Assembly: GCF_000173735.1 (NCBI RefSeq)
Contig: NZ_ACCB01000019.1
Span: forward strand, 1-64,000
Direction: 5' to 3'
DNA: 64,000 bases
From: Yersinia aldovae ATCC 35236
GTDB taxonomy: Bacteria; Pseudomonadota; Gammaproteobacteria; Enterobacterales; Enterobacteriaceae
The stretch's first letter is position 1. Each line of letters opens with the position of its first letter. The notes under the pieces were generated by a model. That model made no database searches. It was not told where the DNA came from and was given only the letters and a program-made list of their open reading frames with translations. Position numbers and translations under genes: made by a program. Of this stretch, positions 59,689-64,000 are shown one piece after another.

Positions 59689-61175
59689 AGATAAATACGC
59701 TGAACCCTAATAAACGACATGCTAAAAATGATGCCATTATTAAAAATATTGATTTATTCAACAATCACCCGCTTCTTTCTAAACGACATTTTAGTTCAAT
59801 AAGAACATATAAAACATCCATCATTGAGGTTGGAACTAATGGTGACGATAGCTCTCAACAATATGTAACCCAATACACTGGTGGTTTAAAGAGTGAAGCA
59901 ATGCCCGTAACTAAAAATGAACATAATAGTGGAAGTGTATATTATGATCTCGGCGGTGGTTTTAATGTTTGTGTCGCTGAAGATGGTGTATCAAACAGTT
60001 TTGATGTCAGAGGTGGGGTAAACATATTTATAGGTGGCTCAAAGAATGATAATTTTTTCTTAACCAACGAAGTTAGTTTTGAACTCTCTGCTCGATTGAA
60101 TAACGAACCTAATTATTTAGATGGACAAGGTGGCAGCGATACTATTTTTACGCCGCAAGGACGTTTCTCTAATAATGGGTATCACGTAAATCTCCAAGAA
60201 GGTTATGTGACCGATAAAGTTACTAAAAAAAAGGTAGCAACACTGCATAATATCGAAAATGCTATCGGCCAATCTGGCGCAGAGGATGATATTGAAGGGA
60301 CTGACGGTGATAACTATCTTCATGGTGGTGGCGGCTATGATAGGATTAAAGGTGGAGAAGGTAATGATATTATAGTATTATCGGAAGGTAAAGCTATTGG
60401 GGGGAAAGGAATTGATACCTATATTATTTTTTCTGAAGATGGAAGAGATAAAACTATTTTTATAAAAGAAATTGATCAAAATGAAGTTAGCAATATAAGA
60501 CTTGAATTCAACATTAATGAAATAAAATCGCTTAAAATAATAGGTAATGACGTTATTGTTGCATTGGATAGAAATAGTTCTATCACAAACATTGTTTTAG
60601 AAAAAGTATATATGACCAATGCTGATAGAGATAAAAAAACATTAAATCATAATTATATTTTCAGTACCAAGGATAATTTTATTCTATTCCCTGAATGGCC
60701 AGAGGAATTGAGTTCTGAAATTGTAGTAGCAGAATCATTATTTAATTTTAACGCCATCTATAACTCTCAGGTAGATAATGTTATTTCTCCGAATGAGCCA
60801 GCTAAGGTTATACGAATTGATGGTGATAATATGTGGATTGACCAGTCAAAAATTGACTTACCCTCTTTTGTAAAACCTTCACTAATGGGCAGTGAATATA
60901 CTGTGGATTCATTTAATGGAACCTCTTATAATGATCACTTTATGAATTTAGGGGCTGGAGATAGTGTATCAACCGAAGGTGGGAATGATGTTATAAATAT
61001 TACCAGTACTGTACTGACTGATAAAATCAATGGCAATATACTTACGATTTATTGTGGTTCTTCAAAAAATCGCCATCTTGATGTAAAGGATGCTTATCCT
61101 ACTGATTTCACTAAAATAAGAAATGCTAAATTAGGAATAAATAAAGTTAAAAAAATCAGAACGATCATTTTTTGA
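59649..61175 (+). CDS. Toxin fragment 3: first RTX block
   Basis: 508 residues of open frame; it has no real start of its own (TTG inside the end of fragment 2). Calcium-binding RTX-type repeats appear in GTDGDNYLHGGGGYDRI, KGGEGNDIIVL and GGKGIDTYII (about 60298-60426) and again, weaker, in NLGAGDSVSTEGGNDVINI (about 60949-61008). The part between is beta-rich. The frame is lost at the A7 run 61149-61155. Confidence 0.65.
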   Translation: MEKTGNTDDFDIIEINTLNPNKRHAKNDAIIKNIDLFNNHPLLSKRHFSSIRTYKTSIIEVGTNGDDSSQQYVTQYTGGLKSEAMPVTKNEHNSGSVYYDLGGGFNVCVAEDGVSNSFDVRGGVNIFIGGSKNDNFFLTNEVSFELSARLNNEPNYLDGQGGSDTIFTPQGRFSNNGYHVNLQEGYVTDKVTKKKVATLHNIENAIGQSGAEDDIEGTDGDNYLHGGGGYDRIKGGEGNDIIVLSEGKAIGGKGIDTYIIFSEDGRDKTIFIKEIDQNEVSNIRLEFNINEIKSLKIIGNDVIVALDRNSSITNIVLEKVYMTNADRDKKTLNHNYIFSTKDNFILFPEWPEELSSEIVVAESLFNFNAIYNSQVDNVISPNEPAKVIRIDGDNMWIDQSKIDLPSFVKPSLMGSEYTVDSFNGTSYNDHFMNLGAGDSVSTEGGNDVINITSTVLTDKINGNILTIYCGSSKNRHLDVKDAYPTDFTKIRNAKLGINKVKKIRTIIF

Positions 61176-61185
61176 TAAAACATAT

Positions 61186-61227
61186 CATAGTCATAGTCAT
61201 AGTCATAGTCATAGTCATAGTCATAGT
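61186..61227 (+). repeat. Hexanucleotide tandem repeat (CATAGT)7 coding for (His-Ser)7
   Basis: Seven perfect copies, followed by CATGGT. In the restored frame it encodes alternating His-Ser residues ending in His-Gly. Copy-number change by six bases keeps the frame. A histidine-rich patch could bind transition metals. Confidence 0.9.
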
Positions 61228-61527
61228 CATGGTTATATTAATCAGAAGAGTGATTCAGTCGATGACTCTACCATTACATTAGTCTTTGATGACGTCAGTG
61301 GTTATGATCTACAATTAATAAATAATACGTCTGCTTGGGTAATTGGAATAGCTCACAAATATAAAAAAGAAGACTATCTCACTGTTGAATTATTTAGGTG
61401 TAGTAGCCTTTCCTCTACCAATGGAAAAAAACCAATTACCCTGATTGATAAGAATAAAACCATTTTTTATATTGAGGATAAAGGAGCAGGCTATGAAATT
61501 ATAGAGGCATCGCCAACTGAGGTTAAT

Positions 61528-62223
61528 GTGACTGAGGGTGATGATAATATCATTATCCCTATAGATTACCATCTGTCCAATAATGCGTTAGAAATGGGTA
61601 AAGGTAACGATACTGCTACTGATTTAAGTGGTCGTGGTCATACCATCAATGGTGGTGAGGGTAATGACATTATTTCGGTAACAGCAGGAAACAATTGGCT
61701 CAAAGGCGGTGACGGTAATGACGAGTTATACAGCGGGCAGGGGAATGACAGGTTGAGCGGTGGAGATGGAGATGATCTTCTGTGCAGTTTAGGTGGTGAC
61801 AATATTCTTGAAGGTGGAGAGGGGAATGATACTTATATTATTGAGCTTGGTAATGGAATAACTAAAATTGTTGATTTACATGGTACCAATAAAGTTATTT
61901 TTAAAGATAGCAAACTGGAACAATGGTCGTCTTCTCGGCAGGGTAATACGTTAATTTTTGTAAGGAAAGACTCACAGCAAAAAGTGAATGTATATAATTA
62001 CTACAGTCGAGATGAAAAACAGAGTGAACAGATGTTCTCTTTCCATTCGGGTATTAGTCCAATAATAGCGGGTGACCTCCATTTATTGAGGGATTCTATG
62101 GCAATTATGCCGGAAAAATCAGCAGATAATAGTCAGCTAGCAATGTCCATTGTTCCAAATATACCGGCTGTCCAGCAACCTCCAACTTTTCTTCAAAGCC
62201 AAAGTCCATTTATTGCAGCTTGA
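61528..62223 (+). CDS. Toxin fragment 4: C-terminal RTX block
   Basis: 231 residues from a GTG, but the same frame is open back to about 61156, through the His-Ser tract. A compact row of RTX nonapeptides follows: MGKGNDTATDL, NGGEGNDIISV, KGGDGNDELYS, GQGNDRLSGGDGDDLLCS, EGGEGNDTYII (about 61594-61840). After it come about 120 residues without repeats, ending SQSPFIAA, where a type I secretion signal would sit. No cysteine-rich or enzymatic motif. Confidence 0.7.
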   Translation: MTEGDDNIIIPIDYHLSNNALEMGKGNDTATDLSGRGHTINGGEGNDIISVTAGNNWLKGGDGNDELYSGQGNDRLSGGDGDDLLCSLGGDNILEGGEGNDTYIIELGNGITKIVDLHGTNKVIFKDSKLEQWSSSRQGNTLIFVRKDSQQKVNVYNYYSRDEKQSEQMFSFHSGISPIIAGDLHLLRDSMAIMPEKSADNSQLAMSIVPNIPAVQQPPTFLQSQSPFIAA

Positions 62224-62234
62224 TTTTTAATTAA

Positions 62235-62268
62235 CCCCAGATATTCCCTTGTGAAGGAGTGTCTGGGG
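62235..62268 (+). terminator. Hairpin after the toxin gene
   Basis: CCCCAGA pairs with TCTGGGG around a 20-base loop, 11 bases past the toxin stop. No T-run. The rest of the gap to 62450 shows no gene. Confidence 0.45.
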
Positions 62269-62450
62269 CCGCTGACAAGCGGCAATGACGCTATCTGCAA
62301 GGTGAGGGCTGGCAGTGAAATAAAGTGCTCGTGCCACGGATAGCGCAGCTCGAGCTATTTATGGCGTCTTTACGATCGACCTGTTTTACCGCAGCGGGTA
62401 CTTAGTCATTAACCCTATCGGTTGAGCACCAATTGAATTTTATAATTTTG

Positions 62451-63359
62451 TCAGGGCGCTGGTTTGTTCAATACATTACGCAGCGCCTCTTCTAGTTCGA
62501 AATAGCGAAAAGCAAAACCGGCCTCCTCCAATCGTTTCGGTATCGCTCGCTGCCCACCTAATACCAATGCGGCAGATTCTCCCAGCAATAAACGAATTGC
62601 AGCCGCAGGTGTGCGAATAACCGCAGGTCTATCCAAAACCTCAGCCAAAGTAGCAATAAATTGTTCGTTATGTACCGGATAAGGCGAAACCATATTGAAT
62701 GGGCCGCTAAGATTATGAGTAGTAAGCAAATAATAGATGCCATGCACCATGTCATCGATATGAATCCACGGCAGATATTGGCGGCCATCACCAATCGGGC
62801 CACCCAAGCCAAGGCGGATCAGGGGCACCATTTTAGCCAAGGCACCACCGTGCGGTGCTAACACAATACCGGTACGCAGCAAGCAAACCCGGGTGTTTTC
62901 GCTCTCTGCGGCGCTTGCCAGATTTTCCCAACGCTCGCACAATTGATGAGTAAATTCATCATGCGGAGTCTCTTCTTCGGTAACCAAAGCCTGGCCTTGA
63001 TCGCCATAAAATCCGATGGCTGAACCTGAGATAAATACTGCCGGTGGCTCACTGCTGGCTTTTATTAACGTGGTGAGTTTCTCGGTTATTTGCCAGCGGC
63101 TTTGGCAGAGGATCTCTTTGTGTTGCACCGTCCAACGTTTTTCGGCAATGGGCTCACCTGCCAGGTTGATCACCGCATCAAAATCATTAAGATCGTGTTT
63201 ATCATTGAGGGTTGACCAGCAGGTGACTTGCGCACCGAGTGCATGGCTTGCCCGCTGAATATCGCGGGTCAGTACAGTGACTTGATGGGCTTGCGACAAA
63301 AGGAAAACGGTCAGATTTCGCCCGATGAGTCCAGTAGCTCCGGTTATTAATATACGCAT
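62451..63359 (-). CDS. yfcH: NAD-dependent epimerase-like protein YfcH
   Basis: 302 residues from the ATG at 63359 (GGAG seven bases upstream). Extended SDR family: nucleotide-binding [12 protein letters not shown] at the start, [25 protein letters not shown] and the C-terminal DUF1731 block ending LEEALRNVL. SulA-like (cell-division inhibitor-like) naming is common but not tested. In E. coli yfcH directly follows hisP; here the toxin gene separates them. Confidence 0.93.
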   Translation of the reverse strand: MRILITGATGLIGRNLTVFLLSQAHQVTVLTRDIQRASHALGAQVTCWSTLNDKHDLNDFDAVINLAGEPIAEKRWTVQHKEILCQSRWQITEKLTTLIKASSEPPAVFISGSAIGFYGDQGQALVTEEETPHDEFTHQLCERWENLASAAESENTRVCLLRTGIVLAPHGGALAKMVPLIRLGLGGPIGDGRQYLPWIHIDDMVHGIYYLLTTHNLSGPFNMVSPYPVHNEQFIATLAEVLDRPAVIRTPAAAIRLLLGESAALVLGGQRAIPKRLEEAGFAFRYFELEEALRNVLNKPAP

Positions 63360-63381
63360 AGCCAATCTCCATTTATCCCCT

Positions 63382-63480
63382 TCATACTTGAAACCGCAGG
63401 GGGTCTCTGCAAGGTCGCTGTAACCAGCGTTCAAATCAGTTCACGACCTATTTGTTGTTTGCTCGATGCCTACCTGCAAC
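63382..63480. repeat. ERIC-like remnant upstream of yfcH
   Basis: ACTTGAAACCGCAGGGGGTC at the left and GATGCCTACCTGCAACTTC at the right resemble ERIC ends, with an unrelated or degenerate middle. Confidence 0.45.
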
Positions 63481-63957
63481 TTCACGGACGGCAGTCTGGT
63501 TCTTCTTCCAGCATAGGCTAACCTACGCTCTTCTCCTACGATACTGAGCACATTCTGAGTTAATTTTTTAATCTAAAGAGAGATTCTTGCGTGTTATGGC
63601 ATTTAATGAAAATAAAAAATAATAGCTAAATAAAACCCTTCATCTGTCCGATTAATAGAGTAATGAGTGTTCAGGAAATAGCTGGTTCCAGGTCGTAGAG
63701 TTCTCTCTATTGTTTCTGATCACGAACATGGTTATTGGCCACAGTTTGAATACTTTTAAAACACTGAGTTCATCGATGTCTGCTAGAGTAATCGTACTCA
63801 TCTGAATGGAAGAGAGGTTGTTTGCGTCTTTAACCCTGTGACGTTCGACGCTTTATAACTATTGAGTGTTTTATAGCAAACTCGCGGTGGCTTATAAATC
63901 CTCCGGCGGAGGTCGGGTAGCGATCTCTTTGTTGTCTCTACACTTTTCCAGGTGCGC

Positions 63958-64000
63958 ATGAAGCTAAATATCGAAGTTAATTGTTCTTATGTGTGTGAAC
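63958..64000 (+). CDS. Possible 5' end of a gene cut by the window
   Basis: An ATG with AGGTG four bases upstream opens a frame MKLNIEVNCSYVCE that runs off the end after 14 codons. I do not recognise it. Too short to be sure it is a gene; the long upstream non-coding region makes it plausible. Confidence 0.35.
   Translation, partial: MKLNIEVNCSYVCE

Larger units (their letters stand above)
55553..62223 (+). pseudogene. Broken large RTX toxin: YopT-like protease + pore-type region + RTX repeats
   Basis: Four consecutive frames read as one gene. Shifts occur at A-runs: A5 at 57249-57253 (one A missing), A6 at 59653-59658 (one missing), A7 at 61149-61155 (one extra). With these corrected the frame is open from the ATG at 55553 (GGGGG seven bases upstream) to the stop at 62223, about 2,223 residues. 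Order: C58 cysteine protease, long helical region, hydrophobic translocation-like segment, RTX blocks, (His-Ser)7 tract, more RTX blocks. No start codon with a good ribosome-binding site opens fragments 2-4. The block is AT-rich, lies between hisP and yfcH, which are adjacent in E. coli, and has no secretion genes. Acquired horizontally and since inactivated, unless the indels are artefacts. Confidence 0.82.
63360..64000. other. Region upstream of yfcH: repeat remnant and possible leader of the next gene
   Basis: 641 bases with no complete gene. An ERIC-like remnant lies at 63382-63480 (ACTTGAAACCGCAGGGGG and CCTACCTGCAACTTC). The centre is AT-rich with no feature I can name. A 13-base palindrome CCTCCGGCGGAGG is at 63900-63912, then a possible start codon at 63958. 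Confidence 0.55.

Noticed and set aside
61186..61230. CRISPR array or variable-number regulatory repeat
   Set aside because: Units are six bases with no spacers and lie inside a coding frame; it is a microsatellite within a gene.
57346..62223. Four independent toxin genes in an operon
   Set aside because: Fragments 2-4 lack ribosome-binding sites and real starts, and each frame continues upstream to an A-run where a one-base change joins it to the previous fragment.

Overview
The window is enterobacterial and most likely from the genus Yersinia. Gene order follows the E. coli argW-yfdC ... mlaA-fadL-yfcZ-fadIJ-sixA-smrB-prmB-aroC-mepA-yfcA-epmC-yfcL-mnmC-fabB ... flk-pdxB-usg-truA-dedA-accD-folC-dedD-cvpA-purF-ubiX-hisJQMP-yfcH backbone. 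The proteins, the separate ccmH and ccmI genes and a long ERIC element look like Yersinia. This rests on remembered family sequences; no search was run, and the species is not resolved.

Layout. 1-3330: the end of an integrative element (tyrosine integrase, ParA-type ATPase, a coupled unknown gene) joined to the 3' end of a tRNA-Arg(CCU) gene. 3.6-5.0 kb: yjdM and a decayed yfdC. 5.3-12.6 kb: the ccmABCDEFGHI cytochrome c maturation operon, preceded by a 7-2-7 NarP/NarL-type site; ccmC is frameshifted near its 3' end. 12.6-19.3 kb: mlaA, then fatty-acid genes (fadL, fadIJ) with FadR-type operators. 19.7-29.4 kb: housekeeping genes ending in fabB, which has FadR- and FabR-type sites. 29.8-41.4 kb: more variable genes: a PAS-GGDEF diguanylate cyclase, an Asp/Glu racemase, a periplasmic acid phosphatase, a YbiR-type transporter, flk, the scsABCD locus (scsC frameshifted), and a DMT exporter divergent from an AraC regulator. 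41.5-55.3 kb: pdxB to hisP, with a PurR box before cvpA, a sigma-54 promoter before hisJ, and hisM frameshifted.

55.5-62.2 kb is the most unusual part: an AT-rich block between hisP and yfcH. Its four open frames read as one gene of about 2,220 codons, broken by three single-base shifts in A-runs. The reconstructed protein has an N-terminal YopT-like (C58) cysteine protease triad, a central region with a hydrophobic glycine/alanine-rich segment like those of TcdA/TcdB-type translocating toxins, and a C-terminal RTX (GGxGxD) region with a (His-Ser)7 tract. No activator or type I secretion genes lie beside it.

Several dispensable genes (yfdC, ccmC, scsC, hisM, the toxin) carry frameshifts. Comparable or longer homopolymers in aroC, mlaA and fadJ are in frame. 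This favours real gene decay over base-calling error, but raw reads are needed to settle it. The last 640 bases hold no complete gene; a possible gene start lies at 63958.
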